From: Marinobacter sp. LQ44
GTDB taxonomy: Bacteria; Pseudomonadota; Gammaproteobacteria; Pseudomonadales; Oleiphilaceae
Length of the DNA stretch: 64,000 nt
Assembly (NCBI RefSeq): GCF_001447155.2
Contig: NZ_CP014754.1
Span: 2,108,001-2,172,000 of the forward strand
Reading direction: 5' to 3'
Part shown: positions 18,825-27,881 of the stretch, one piece after another
How the letters are laid out: each line of letters opens with the position of its first letter
Position numbering within the stretch: the first letter of the stretch is position 1
Program-made: the position numbers and the translations under genes
The notes under the pieces: generated by a model
Databases searched by the model: none
Told to the model about the DNA's origin: nothing
What the model saw: only the letters and a program-made list of their open reading frames with translations

Positions 18825-19433
18825 TCAGTGCAACGCCCGCATCTGCCGCGGGTAGAGCGCCGCGCTGACCTCGGGTTCTTCCAGCAAATCCGCCAGCTCG
18901 CGGTCGATATCGGTTTCCTCGCCTTCGTCTGGCAAAGGTTCGAACAGGGTGCTCAACCAGGCAGCCACGCTTGGCGCGCTGTCTCTGTCGTAGTCGGTGG
19001 ACAGCGCTTTGATCCGGCGAAAGCCGATAATGCGCTGATGTTTGGGATCGCGGATTTGTTCAAAGCCCCGCCAATAGATTCTGTCTCGGGTGTGCAGCTG
19101 AACAAACAGGGTGTCGATGGGACCGTTATCATCATCGGCACTGTCTTCATCCTCTGCCTGGGCCTGGGATGTTTCGGCATCGGTCGGTTTTCGACGGATG
19201 GTGGTCCAGGCCGGGTAGAGTACCGCTACGGCGTCGGCTTCCACATGTTCGCGGGCCGCCCGCAGAATCAGACCCCAGCGGGCCTTGTCGGCATCGGTTT
19301 CCAGAGAGTTGATGGGCAGGTCGTAGCTCTGCTCACTGGACAGAACTATGGCCATCATCGGGGCGTCCAGTTCCCCCATGGCTTCGGCCTGTGCTACGGA
19401 TACCAGATCGTCGATTGCCATCGATTGGTTCAT
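18825..19433 (-). CDS. hypothetical acidic protein
   Basis: A 202-residue soluble protein I do not recognise. There is no signal peptide or membrane helix. A central low-complexity acidic linker (QAEDEDSADDDNGP, about residues 92-105) separates an N-terminal part (MMAIVLSSEQSYDL) from a part with RDRIYWRGFEQIRD; the C-terminus is also acidic. GAGGAGG lies upstream of the ATG, and coding character matches its neighbours, so it is likely a real gene. It is transcribed alone between the HDOD gene and the amidase. Confidence 0.7.
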   Translation of the reverse strand: MNQSMAIDDLVSVAQAEAMGELDAPMMAIVLSSEQSYDLPINSLETDADKARWGLILRAAREHVEADAVAVLYPAWTTIRRKPTDAETSQAQAEDEDSADDDNGPIDTLFVQLHTRDRIYWRGFEQIRDPKHQRIIGFRRIKALSTDYDRDSAPSVAAWLSTLFEPLPDEGEETDIDRELADLLEEPEVSAALYPRQMRALH

Positions 19434-19575
19434 AAGATGCTCGCCTCCTCGATGCCATCAGGGTAGTCAGGGAATCAGATCCCTGTGTTACAGCATAGCC
19501 TGTTCCACCAGTAAAGATAAACGTGGAGTTTGCCGGCGCGGATCACAACCCCGCACGGGAGTTTGTGTCACCGCG

Positions 19576-21063
19576 TCAGAATGCGTTTTCCAGGCGTTCG
19601 TAATTGGCGAACCAGGGGTTTGCTTCCTCAAGCTGGGCGGCCAGCTGCAACAGTCGATCCTCGCGGCCATGGGCGGCGCCGAACTGGACCCCTACCGGCA
19701 AACCATCGCGGGTCCAGTGCATGGGTACCGACATCGCCGGCGTGCCGGTCAGGTTCGCAAGCTGGGTAAAGGGCGTTCGGGCCAGGCTTTCTAGCGCCAT
19801 CTGGTCCACCTGGCCGCTACGATGGACCAGTTTGCCCGCTTTCAGGGTTAGCACCAGCCTGGCGATCAGCTTGAGGTGGGCCGGCGTATCCATTTCACCG
19901 ATCCTGGCCGGCAACTGGCCGGTGGTCGGGGACAGGTACAGGTCAAAACGCTCGAAGAATGCGCCCAAGGCACGGGAGAAATCGTTCCACTGCTGGCGAC
20001 GACGAACATAATCCGGCAACGGCATTGTACGCCCCAACATACCCAGTAACCGGGTCTCCAGCTCAAAATCCTTGTCCTCGGCACCGAACTGCTCCCGGGC
20101 CCTGTCCATCATTGAGGACACTTCACCAAAGTAAAGGGCCAGGTAGCACCGTGCCAGGGCCATGCCGTCAAATTCCGGCCGGGCATACTCGACATGATGC
20201 CCCAGACCTTCCAGCATACGGGCGGTTTCTTCGACGGCAGCCACACACTCCGGCGCTACCTCGGTGTCGTAAGGCGACGAGGTAAACACACCAATCCTCA
20301 GCCGCCCCGGCGATTGCTGCATCAGGTCCAGCCAGGAACCCTTCGGTTCCGGAATGCAGAACGGGTCGCCACTGGCTGCACCGGCCAACACATCCAGCAT
20401 GCTGGCGCTGTCTCTCACCGTCCGGGACACCACATGGTCGGTCGAAGCGCCGGTCCAGGCCTCTCCGGCGTGGGGCCCTACAGAGATCCGGCCGCGGGAT
20501 GGCTTTAGTCCAAACAGCCCGTTGTAAGCTGCCGGAATGCGGATGGACCCACCGCCATCGTTGGCTCCGGCCATGGGAACAACACCGGCGGCTACCGCGG
20601 CACCGGAGCCACCACTGGAGCCCCCGGGCGTCAGTTCTGTGTTCCATGGGTTGCGGCTCGGGCCCCAAAGAGCAGACTCGGTGACGGCCTTGAGGCCGAA
20701 CTCCGGCGTTGCCGTGCGACCGATAAACACCAAGCCGGCCTTACGGGCACGTTGTACGAACTGTGAGTCCCGGCTCGGAATATTCTTTCGCATGGCCCGG
20801 CTGCCATAGGTGCAAGGTTGCCCGGACTGTTCCTGGGCCAGGTCTTTCAGCAGCAGGGGTACACCAGAAAACGGCCCATGAGACACCGGCGCTTGCCCCA
20901 TGGCGTCTGAGTACTGGGGATGGCAAATGGCGTTCAGGGCCCCATTGACATGATTGGCCCGCTCCACCGCAGCGTCGGTCACTTCTCTGGGTGTCACGTC
21001 GCCCCGGCGGATCAGATCAGCCAGCGCTGTTGCGTCGTATCTCAGGTATTCGGACTGGTTCAT
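19576..21063 (-). CDS. amidase signature family hydrolase
   Basis: A 495-residue enzyme of the amidase signature family, hydrolysing a carboxamide with a Ser-cisSer-Lys triad. The serine-rich stretch is intact (TPGGSSGGSGAAVAAG near residue 150, then GANDGGGSIRIPAAYNGLFG), and the catalytic Lys lies in PLLLKDLAQ near residue 71. Overall it resembles the 6-aminohexanoate cyclic-dimer hydrolase branch more than GatA, and no gat genes are adjacent. The substrate is unknown. GGTGGTGAG precedes the ATG. Confidence 0.87.
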   Translation of the reverse strand: MNQSEYLRYDATALADLIRRGDVTPREVTDAAVERANHVNGALNAICHPQYSDAMGQAPVSHGPFSGVPLLLKDLAQEQSGQPCTYGSRAMRKNIPSRDSQFVQRARKAGLVFIGRTATPEFGLKAVTESALWGPSRNPWNTELTPGGSSGGSGAAVAAGVVPMAGANDGGGSIRIPAAYNGLFGLKPSRGRISVGPHAGEAWTGASTDHVVSRTVRDSASMLDVLAGAASGDPFCIPEPKGSWLDLMQQSPGRLRIGVFTSSPYDTEVAPECVAAVEETARMLEGLGHHVEYARPEFDGMALARCYLALYFGEVSSMMDRAREQFGAEDKDFELETRLLGMLGRTMPLPDYVRRRQQWNDFSRALGAFFERFDLYLSPTTGQLPARIGEMDTPAHLKLIARLVLTLKAGKLVHRSGQVDQMALESLARTPFTQLANLTGTPAMSVPMHWTRDGLPVGVQFGAAHGREDRLLQLAAQLEEANPWFANYERLENAF

Positions 21064-21162
21064 GGCTCACCACCCTGCTTGTTGTTATTTAGCCGCCCAC
21101 ACTGGACTTTTTAGACATAAACCGGAAACTCAGGAGCTTACGCCAATCCCAAAGTGAGTTCC

Positions 21163-21930
21163 ATGGACCTGACCCTGTTTCCTGAGGCCATTAGCCCGAG
21201 CATTGCTATTTTCCTGCTATTGGCCTCTGCGGTGACCTCAATGCTGACCGCTGTGCTCGGTGCCGGTGGTGGCGTTTTGCTGCTGGTGCTGATGGCATCC
21301 TGGATGCCACCGGCGGCGATAATTCCGGTGCATGGCATGATTCAGCTTGGCTCCAATACCGGCCGGGCAGTGCTGACCCGGCACCACATCGACTGGAAGG
21401 TTATTGCTGCCTTCACGCCCGGCGTGGTCGCCGGCGCAGCCGTGGGCGCCTGGCTATTGGTGGATTTACCCGCGCACCTCTGGCAGTTGTTCATCGCCCT
21501 ATTCGTGTTGTACCTGTGCTGGGGGCCGAAACTGCCCAAAGCATCGTTCGGGCCGATTGGCATTTTCGTGGCTTCCGCCGTTACCAGTTTTGTTAGCCTG
21601 TTTGTGGGCGCCAGCGGCCCTTTGGTGGCCGCCTTTATCAAGCAGATTCACCGGGATCGCTTTAAAACCGTGGCCACCTTCGCCGCTGCAATGACCTTGC
21701 AACATGCGCCCAAAGCGCTGGTCTTCGGGGTTGCCGGATTCGTGTTCTCGGACTGGCTGCTGTTCATTCTCGCCATGATTGCCTGCGGCTTCACCGGCAC
21801 CTGGCTGGGGCTGCACGTTCTGAAATCCATCACCAACCGGTGGTTCAGCCTCGCCTTCAACCTGGTACTGACACTGCTGGCGCTGCGCCTGCTGTGGCAA
21901 GCGGCGGAGTCCGCCGGCTGGTTGACCTAA
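21163..21930 (+). CDS. TauE/SafE-family membrane exporter
   Basis: A 255-residue protein with about seven to eight hydrophobic helices and the TauE/SafE pattern: an N-terminal glycine-rich segment (AVLGAGGGVLLLVLMASW) and a second-half repeat (SFVSLFVGASGPLVAAFIK). The family moves sulfite, sulfoacetate or related organic anions across the inner membrane; the substrate here is not predictable. ATG at 21163 is chosen; a GTG nine bases earlier is an alternative. It is divergent from the amidase gene and its 3' end touches that of the GGDEF gene. Confidence 0.83.
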   Translation: MDLTLFPEAISPSIAIFLLLASAVTSMLTAVLGAGGGVLLLVLMASWMPPAAIIPVHGMIQLGSNTGRAVLTRHHIDWKVIAAFTPGVVAGAAVGAWLLVDLPAHLWQLFIALFVLYLCWGPKLPKASFGPIGIFVASAVTSFVSLFVGASGPLVAAFIKQIHRDRFKTVATFAAAMTLQHAPKALVFGVAGFVFSDWLLFILAMIACGFTGTWLGLHVLKSITNRWFSLAFNLVLTLLALRLLWQAAESAGWLT

Positions 21931-24347
21931 AGTCCCGTGTCGTCAGGCGGGGCGGGCACTGAGACCACCGCATTGCGCCCCCGAGATTTGGCGATATAGC
22001 ACCCTTCATCCGCCCGTGCCATGACCTCCCTCGGGCCGCTGTCGCCAGCAGACACCGGCGTGAGCCCAATGCTTACAGTGACACCGAAAGAACGGCCATC
22101 ATGCTGGACTTTCAGCGCCTCGACCCGGCTGCGCAGGTTTTCTGCCAGGGCTTCGGCCCGTTCCAGACCACATCCGGGCAACAGAACCGCAAATTCATCA
22201 CCACCCAACCGAGCGACGGTATCCGATTGGCGAACCGCGCTCTGGAACAGCTCCGCCAGGCGTTTCAACAGGTCGTCGCCCACCAGGTGGCCGCCCTGGT
22301 CATTGACCGGTTTGAAATGATCCAGATCGATCATCATCAAGACAGGGGGCGTCGCCTGGTGTGGCGCCTCAGCCAGCGCTTTCAGCAACGCGGCAGTGAA
22401 AGCCCTGCGGTTCACCAGTTGGGTCAGCGCATCGTGGGTAGCCTCCCAGGAGAGTCGTTCTTCTTCCCGACGCCGTTCGCTGTCGTCCCTCAGCACAAAG
22501 ACCAGGCGTTCCTAATGCTCACCCCTGCGCAAGTGCAACATGGTGAGATCAATGTCGAAGACCTGACCCTGCGAGTTTTCCAGAGTAACGTACCGGTTAT
22601 CGATTTCCTCGCCTTCCTGAAACTCCTCCGGCTCCATCTTGTGGTTGTCATAACGAAAGGTCACGGTCTCGAAGAAGTTCTCACCAATGCAATCATCGCC
22701 CAACGCAAGAAATTCGCCGGCCGCGTCGTTGGCGTACCGGATCAGGCCTGCCTTGTCGACCATCAGAACGCCTTCTTGCAACACATCCAGGATCGAATCG
22801 GCCCTCTGCTGCTCTTCCCGGAGCGCCTGCTCAAAGCGCATTTCACGGGTGACATCCCGCACAATCGTGATGGTGCCAAGCGTCTGGTCCGGCAGGTCAA
22901 TGACCGAGGTCATGGTATCTACCCAGACATACCCCGGTGAACGGGTGGTCAGCAACCGCAGGCGTCCGCGATAAAACCTGCGGCGGGTCAATGCCCGGCG
23001 CCAGCCCGCCAATGCTGTGTCGCGATCTTCATCCGCCACTTTCGAGGTAAGGTAGCGCTGGGTAACCTGTTCAGCCGTTTCACCGAGAATGTTCAACAGC
23101 GCCGGGTTAACAAATTCAATCCGGCCGAGAATATTGGAGTGGACAATGCCAATGGGGGCATCCTGGGTCAGTGAACGGAAGAACGCCTCCCGCTCCGCCA
23201 ATGATCGCAGAATCTCGTCGCGCTCATGGTGGACCATGTTGAAAACCCGGGCTACATTCCGGATTTCCCGCCCTCCGATTTCCGAGACCGGCATCTGGCG
23301 TTCCCCGGTATGACGCTGATAGATCTGCAAGCTCAGATCGCGCAGTGGCCGCAACAAGCGATGGAAGAACCAGAATGCCAGGGGGACCAACACAACCAGT
23401 ACCGACAGCAGTGTCCAACTGAAAGCGTCGCGCATACGATTGACCGACGCGAAGGCATCCGTCTCGGGCCAGACCGCCGCCACAAACCAAGGCACTTGGG
23501 CCATTTGCTCATAGGCAGTGATGGTCGGCATTTGCTGGTCAGACTCATCGCGAAGTGTACCTTCAAAGCCCTCCATGGCACGTACAATAGAGCTCTGCCC
23601 GGCATCCACCGGCACCATAACCCGACCGTCTCGGCCATCAGCCAGTACCACCCCCTGCCGGGTTATCAGGCGCAGATAGCCTGCATCCCCCACACGAATC
23701 CCGGAGATATCGCTCATGAAGTTGTCACCATCGAGCAGAATCAACCCGCCAATCATGCCGGTGAAACGTTTACGGTGATCAAAAAGTGGCGCGGCAATCA
23801 TTACACCTGGCTCACCATCAATGTGAGTCAGGTAAGGCTCGCTGATAATCGGCACTAGCTGGCTGGAAACGGCTTTGAAGTATGGCCGTTCCGAGGCATT
23901 GAAACTGGGGATCAGGTAATCAAGGGGATTGGCGGCCAGTAGCTTACCCTCGGCATCCATTATAAACAGAGCATCAAACAGCCTGAGCAACGAGGCCTGC
24001 TGGCGCAGTATCACTCGCGCCCGATTCCGGAGCAGGGCTTCGGAGGCCGGGATTTCACTGGCAACGTGAGAGAGAACGTCACGCCGCAGGGCAAGTTTCT
24101 GGTCGAGGTCACGAGCCACCATTTCGACAATCGCTTCCACTTGCTGGTGCGCCTGATGCTCCAGTTCAGCCCGGCTCAGCGCAGAACCAATGCTGGCCAC
24201 CACAACCGCGGTCACCAACACAAAAGCCACTACCAGGGCAACTGCCCGATTCGCCAGACTCGCAAACCACAACTTTATCAAATAACCAACCTCATGCTGT
24301 CCAAACCATACACACCGCATTCTACGAACTTTATGAAAGTGTAGCAC
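21927..24347 (-). pseudogene. dCache-HAMP-PAS-PAS-GGDEF protein split by an in-frame amber codon
   Basis: One continuous reading frame is broken by a single TAG at 22512-22514. The 5' part (611 codons) has a membrane helix near residue 35, a periplasmic double-Cache sensor (about 60-300), a second helix, a HAMP-like linker and two PAS modules (PIGIVHSNILGRIEFVNPALL and GVLMVDKAGLIRYANDAAGE). Immediately after the TAG the frame continues ERLVFVLRDDSERRREEE into a complete GGDEF domain with ARLGGDEFAVLLPG intact. A CAG to TAG change would explain the stop. The product without read-through is a receptor lacking its output enzyme. A GTG at 22494 could start a separate GGDEF protein, but no ribosome-binding site is evident. 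The N-terminal start is also uncertain (24347 or a later codon). Confidence 0.85.
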
Positions 24348-24388
24348 AGACAGGTTTTTCCAATCAGATTCCCGCTTGTAATTTCAGT

Positions 24389-24407
24389 GATAATCGTTAT
24401 TATTTAG
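24389..24407. promoter_or_regulatory. Fur-box-like operator upstream of exbB-exbD-exbD-tonB
   Basis: GATAATCGTTATTATTTAG closely follows the Fur consensus of repeated GATAAT hexamers. It lies 30 bp before the exbB start in an AT-rich region shared with the divergent sensor gene. Iron repression of the TonB energy system is the expected outcome. Confidence 0.75.
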
Positions 24408-24436
24408 ATCTATTTTCATTTTCCGAGCGATTCTGT

Positions 24437-25222
24437 ATGGATTCCATCAGCCCTGCATCCGCCGCACTGGCCCAGCACGGCCCCCTTGCCCAACTGATCG
24501 ACATGGGCGGACCGGTGATGATTGTGCTCATCGCCATTGCCGTTATTGGCCTCGTCACCTTCGTTTATCTGATGCTTTTCGGCGCCTTGTACGCACCCCG
24601 ATACACCCGCAAGCTGAAGCACCTTACCCAGCAGTGGCAGTCCTCCCCGGCAGATACCCGGCCCGAAAAGGTGCGGGAGCAGGCAGGCTTTTTGGGCCGT
24701 TGTAATCCTCTGATGCATTTGATGGTGAATACCATGTCGGCCTGCAAAGGCACCGCAAACACCACAGCGGTTCGGGAGACCGCCGTGCGGGATGCCCAAC
24801 ACGCTCTGGAACCCTTTGAAGCGCCGCTCAAGATCATTGAAGTGATCGCAGCCCTGGCGCCACTGCTTGGCCTTCTGGGCACGGTTATGGGCATGATGGA
24901 AGCCTTCAGCGCCATGGCCGCAACCGATGGTCGTGCCAATGCCAGCCAGCTCAGTGGCGGTATCTACGAAGCGCTGACCACCACTGCCGCAGGCCTGGTC
25001 ATTGCCATTCCATTTGCGGCACTGGCGGCGTGGGTGGAGTTTCGCCTGCGACGCATTCACAAGGTTATTAACAGCACCCTGGTAAGCGTGTTTAACGTGC
25101 TGCCGGCCACAGAGCCGCAGCCTGTTACCGAGCAATCAACAGTTGCTTCGGAGCAGGCCGCTCAAGCCAGCCATAGCTACGACACCGCAGACAACCCGCG
25201 TTTTGCCCATGCAGCTGGTTGA
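24437..25222 (+). CDS. exbB: ExbB-type proton channel (MotA/TolQ/ExbB family)
   Basis: A 261-residue inner-membrane protein with three hydrophobic helices (near residues 25-50, 135-160 and 180-205). The family hallmark is in the second and third (APLLGLLGTVMGMMEAF and GGIYEALTTTAAGLVIAIPF). With ExbD it harvests the proton gradient and energises TonB. The C-terminal tail of about 40 residues is polar. It is the first gene behind the Fur-box-like site and overlaps the next gene by 14 bp. Confidence 0.9.
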   Translation: MDSISPASAALAQHGPLAQLIDMGGPVMIVLIAIAVIGLVTFVYLMLFGALYAPRYTRKLKHLTQQWQSSPADTRPEKVREQAGFLGRCNPLMHLMVNTMSACKGTANTTAVRETAVRDAQHALEPFEAPLKIIEVIAALAPLLGLLGTVMGMMEAFSAMAATDGRANASQLSGGIYEALTTTAAGLVIAIPFAALAAWVEFRLRRIHKVINSTLVSVFNVLPATEPQPVTEQSTVASEQAAQASHSYDTADNPRFAHAAG

Positions 25223-25604
25223 GCCCCGACCAAACAGACCCATACCGATCCGGATTACACCACTAATTGATGTGGTGTTTATCCTGCTGGTGTTTTTCAT
25301 GCTCACCACCAGGCTGTTACCTGTGGATTACCTGGAACTGGGCAACGACACCAGCCAGCGCAGCACCACCGCAGGCGACCCCCGCCCGGAACTCCGGGTA
25401 GAGGTAGATGGCCGCATCCTTTGGCAGAACACCCGCTACAGCCTGCAGGAGCTGGTGCCGGCCCTGACCGCCGCCGGCGTTTCCGAAGCGAACCTCGAGA
25501 CGGCTCCGGAGGCCAGCCTGGCCAGCTTTACCCGCACGCTGAGCACGCTGGATAACGCCGGCATCACCCCCCACTGGAAACGTCGCGGCACACCCGAATC
25601 ATGA
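25209..25604 (+). CDS. exbD: ExbD-type biopolymer transport protein (first copy)
   Basis: A 131-residue protein with a short cytoplasmic N-terminus, one membrane helix containing the proton-carrying Asp (ITPLIDVVFILLVFFML, residues about 16-32), and a periplasmic domain. ATG at 25209 is chosen because it gives the standard ExbD N-terminus; upstream starts would overlap exbB by 80 bp. No clear ribosome-binding site is seen, so translation is probably coupled to exbB. Confidence 0.88.
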   Translation: MQLVEPRPNRPIPIRITPLIDVVFILLVFFMLTTRLLPVDYLELGNDTSQRSTTAGDPRPELRVEVDGRILWQNTRYSLQELVPALTAAGVSEANLETAPEASLASFTRTLSTLDNAGITPHWKRRGTPES

Positions 25605-26011
25605 CCGACCTGGTTCCACCCCCCGCCACCTCCGGAAAAGGTCTGCTGGAACGTGTTGAAGATGCGTTGCTGCCGCTGATCAATCTGGTGTTCCTGTTGT
25701 TGATGTTCTTTATTGTTGCCGGCCAGCTCACTGAAGACCCATTACCGGAACTGCCGGGAAGCTCGCAGCTGAAAGAAGAGCGCGCTCCAGAGGCAGATCT
25801 GATGGTCAAGGCCGATGGCAGCTGGACAGTGGGTGGAGAAACGGTCAGCCGGAACCGACTGCTGGCAAGTTTGCCCGAACCTGAAGATCAGGCGTCTTTG
25901 CGCATTGCCGCCGACCAAAGCCTCACCATGGCGGACCTGGAAGACCTGTTGGGTGTTCTGGAAGCCGGCGGTTACACCGATGTGCTGCTACTGACGGAGC
26001 CTGGGGCATGA
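25601..26011 (+). CDS. exbD: ExbD-type biopolymer transport protein (second copy)
   Basis: A 136-residue second ExbD homologue in tandem. The helix [20 protein letters not shown] has Asn where the first copy has the proton-carrying Asp of ExbD. The first copy keeps that Asp, so the two may form an asymmetric pair. The ATG overlaps the previous stop by four bases. The periplasmic domain is shorter and the C-terminus ends [10 protein letters not shown]. Confidence 0.85.
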   Translation: MTDLVPPPATSGKGLLERVEDALLPLINLVFLLLMFFIVAGQLTEDPLPELPGSSQLKEERAPEADLMVKADGSWTVGGETVSRNRLLASLPEPEDQASLRIAADQSLTMADLEDLLGVLEAGGYTDVLLLTEPGA

Positions 26012-26748
26012 CAACCGCAGGCCGGGGACCGAAAACTCTGATTCTGACCGCCGCCATTGTGGCGACGGTAGCCACACTGGCGCTGATGGCACCGGACGAA
26101 CCCATGGAACTTCCGGTGCTGGGCGACAGCGCTGTCAACACTGCTCCGGCCATCCGGATCAGCCTTGCTGGCCGACAATCGCCAGAACCTCAACAGGAGC
26201 CCGTGGCGGAACCGGAACCCACCCCGGAACCCGAGCCAACACCGGAACCTGAGCCAGAACCCGAGCCAGAACCTGAGCCAGAACCCGAGCCAGAACCCGA
26301 GCCAGAACCGGCTCCGGAGCCAGAGCCCGTTGCCGAGCCAGTCAGCGAGCCCAGCACGCCAGCACCCACGGATTCAGCGGCTGTAGAAGAAGCCGGGGAG
26401 GAAGCAGATGCCGATAACAGCCAGGATGCGATACCCCTCCAGAACGCCGGGAATTCCAGCGATGTCGACAGCTACCTGAGCAAACTCAGCCGCCACCTGG
26501 CCCGCTATTACGAATACCCCCGGCGGGCCCGCCGCCTCGGGCAGGAAGGCACCCCGGTGATCGTCTTCGAATTTGCCCGTGACGGCTCGCTGGTCAGCCA
26601 TTCGCTGCGAGACAGCTCCGGGCATCAACTGCTTGATGACTCAGCCATGCAGATGCTCGCCCAGGCAGCGCCCCTGCCCAAGGTTCCGGACACCATGCGC
26701 GGCCAGACGTTTACCTACGCGCTGCCCGTTCGCTTCAGCTTGCGCTGA
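26008..26748 (+). CDS. tonB: TonB energy transducer
   Basis: A 246-residue TonB. After an N-terminal membrane anchor ([14 protein letters not shown], residues about 11-24) comes a long Pro-Glu repeat (residues about 66-115) that spans the periplasm as a rigid rod. The C-terminal TonB domain follows ([15 protein letters not shown] near residue 170, ending LPVRFSLR), which grips the TonB box of outer-membrane receptors. The canonical anchor motif SHxxH is not evident. It overlaps the second exbD by four bases and is the last gene of the operon. No receptor gene lies in this window. Confidence 0.9.
   Translation: MTTAGRGPKTLILTAAIVATVATLALMAPDEPMELPVLGDSAVNTAPAIRISLAGRQSPEPQQEPVAEPEPTPEPEPTPEPEPEPEPEPEPEPEPEPEPEPAPEPEPVAEPVSEPSTPAPTDSAAVEEAGEEADADNSQDAIPLQNAGNSSDVDSYLSKLSRHLARYYEYPRRARRLGQEGTPVIVFEFARDGSLVSHSLRDSSGHQLLDDSAMQMLAQAAPLPKVPDTMRGQTFTYALPVRFSLR
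26206..26340 (+). repeat. tandem Glu-Pro coding repeat inside tonB
   Basis: About twenty near-identical six-base units, mostly GAACCC/GAGCCA with occasional ACC, encode alternating Glu-Pro or Thr-Pro. Unit length is a multiple of three, so slippage would change rod length without a frameshift. Confidence 0.9.
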
Positions 26749-26875
26749 ACCCGCACCACAGAAGCGCAGATCGCACTGAGTCGGTGCAGGCCGGCAAACA
26801 TCGTCCCGGGCACACAGCCCGCCGTCCTTTTATTACTTACTGAAATAAAAGCCTTTTCCCCGAAAAGCCCAGAGC

Positions 26876-26891
26876 TGGCACGGTGCCTGCT
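26876..26891 (+). promoter_or_regulatory. sigma54 (-24/-12) promoter for the FNT-kinase operon
   Basis: TGGCACGGTGCCTGCT has GG and GC separated by exactly ten bases and a full TGGCAC block. Predicted transcription start is near 26902, leaving a leader of about 140 bases before the FNT start. Confidence 0.75.
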
Positions 26892-26938
26892 GAGTCCTGG
26901 TCAGCAGATCGAATTTGTCTGCCCAAACAGCAATCTTT

Positions 26939-27001
26939 CAGACGACGGCGTCTGCTCATGCCTGCCATTCACGGCAGCCCATGGGCGTCGTCGTTTTTTT
27001 T
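26939..27001 (+). terminator. leader terminator with overlapping alternative hairpin before the FNT gene
   Basis: ACGACGGCGTCT (26942-26953) pairs, with some G-U pairs, to GGGCGTCGTCGT (26983-26994), enclosing a CTGCC/GGCAG hairpin and followed by eight Ts. A competing hairpin CAGACG-ACGG-CGTCTG (26939-26954) uses the same 5' arm. The arrangement is that of an attenuator: 3' of the promoter and 44 bases before the gene. Confidence 0.75.
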
Positions 27002-27044
27002 CGCCCACGGAAAAGCGGGCAAAGAAGGAACCAGGGGATAACCT

Positions 27045-27881
27045 ATGTCTTACATCATGCCTTCGGAATTTGTCACCAAAATGGTGGACACCGGTGAATC
27101 AAAAATCTACATGGCTACCCGGGATGTACTGATCCGAGCGTTCATGGCTGGCGCCATTCTGTCCCTGGCAGCGGTATTCGCAGTCACCGTTGCCGTTCAG
27201 ACAGGCAGCCCGCTGATTGGCGCCATGCTGTTCCCGGTGGGCTTCTGTATGCTCTACCTGATGGGTTTTGACCTGCTCACCGGGGTGTTCATGCTCACCC
27301 CCCTGGCACTGCTGGACAAACGCCCGGGGGTGGATACCCGCGGCATTCTTCGCAACTGGGGCTGGGTATTCCTTGGCAACTTTGCCGGCGCTTTAACCGT
27401 CGCTGTCATCATGGCCTTTGTCTTCACCTACGGCTTTAATACCGAACCCGGCGTGGTTGGCGACCGCATTGCTGCCATTGGCAAAGAGCGCACGCTAGGC
27501 TACGCGGAACATGGTGTGGCCGGCTGGTTTACCATTTTTCTGCGGGGCGTACTCTGTAACTGGATGGTGTCGATGGGCGTGGTCGGGGCGATGATCTCAA
27601 CCACGGTACAGGGCAAGGTGCTGGCCATGTGGATGCCAATCATGCTGTTCTTCTACATGGGCTTTGAGCATTCCATCGTCAACATGTTCCTGTTCCCCTT
27701 TGCCCTTCTGATGGGCGGTGAATTCGGCATCATGGACTACTTCGTCTGGAACGAAATTCCCACCGTACTGGGCAACCTGGTTGGCGGCCTGTCGTTTACT
27801 GGTCTGACCCTCTATGCCACCCATGTGCGCACGGCTCCCAAGCGCACTCTGCCAGAACGCTTTAACACCAATGCGGTATGA
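27045..27881 (+). CDS. formate/nitrite transporter (FNT family), probable nitrite channel
   Basis: A 278-residue FNT-family protein with six hydrophobic helices. Family landmarks include LLTGVFMLTPLALLDKR near residue 80, the NWGWVFLGNFAGA segment near 103, RGVLCNWMVSMGV near 167 and FEHSIVNMFLFPF near 208 with the central-pore His. The family passes formate or nitrite. Nitrite is favoured here because the coupled kinase/phosphatase and the leader design both point to nitrate assimilation. CCAGGGGATAACCT precedes the ATG. The stop overlaps the next start (ATGA). Confidence 0.85.
   Translation: MSYIMPSEFVTKMVDTGESKIYMATRDVLIRAFMAGAILSLAAVFAVTVAVQTGSPLIGAMLFPVGFCMLYLMGFDLLTGVFMLTPLALLDKRPGVDTRGILRNWGWVFLGNFAGALTVAVIMAFVFTYGFNTEPGVVGDRIAAIGKERTLGYAEHGVAGWFTIFLRGVLCNWMVSMGVVGAMISTTVQGKVLAMWMPIMLFFYMGFEHSIVNMFLFPFALLMGGEFGIMDYFVWNEIPTVLGNLVGGLSFTGLTLYATHVRTAPKRTLPERFNTNAV

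Noticed and set aside
22512..22514. stop recoded as an amino acid
   Set aside because: The codon is TAG with no recoding signal recognised; a simple Gln-to-stop mutation is the easier explanation.
26206..26340. CRISPR-like array
   Set aside because: Six-base in-frame coding units within tonB; no spacers.
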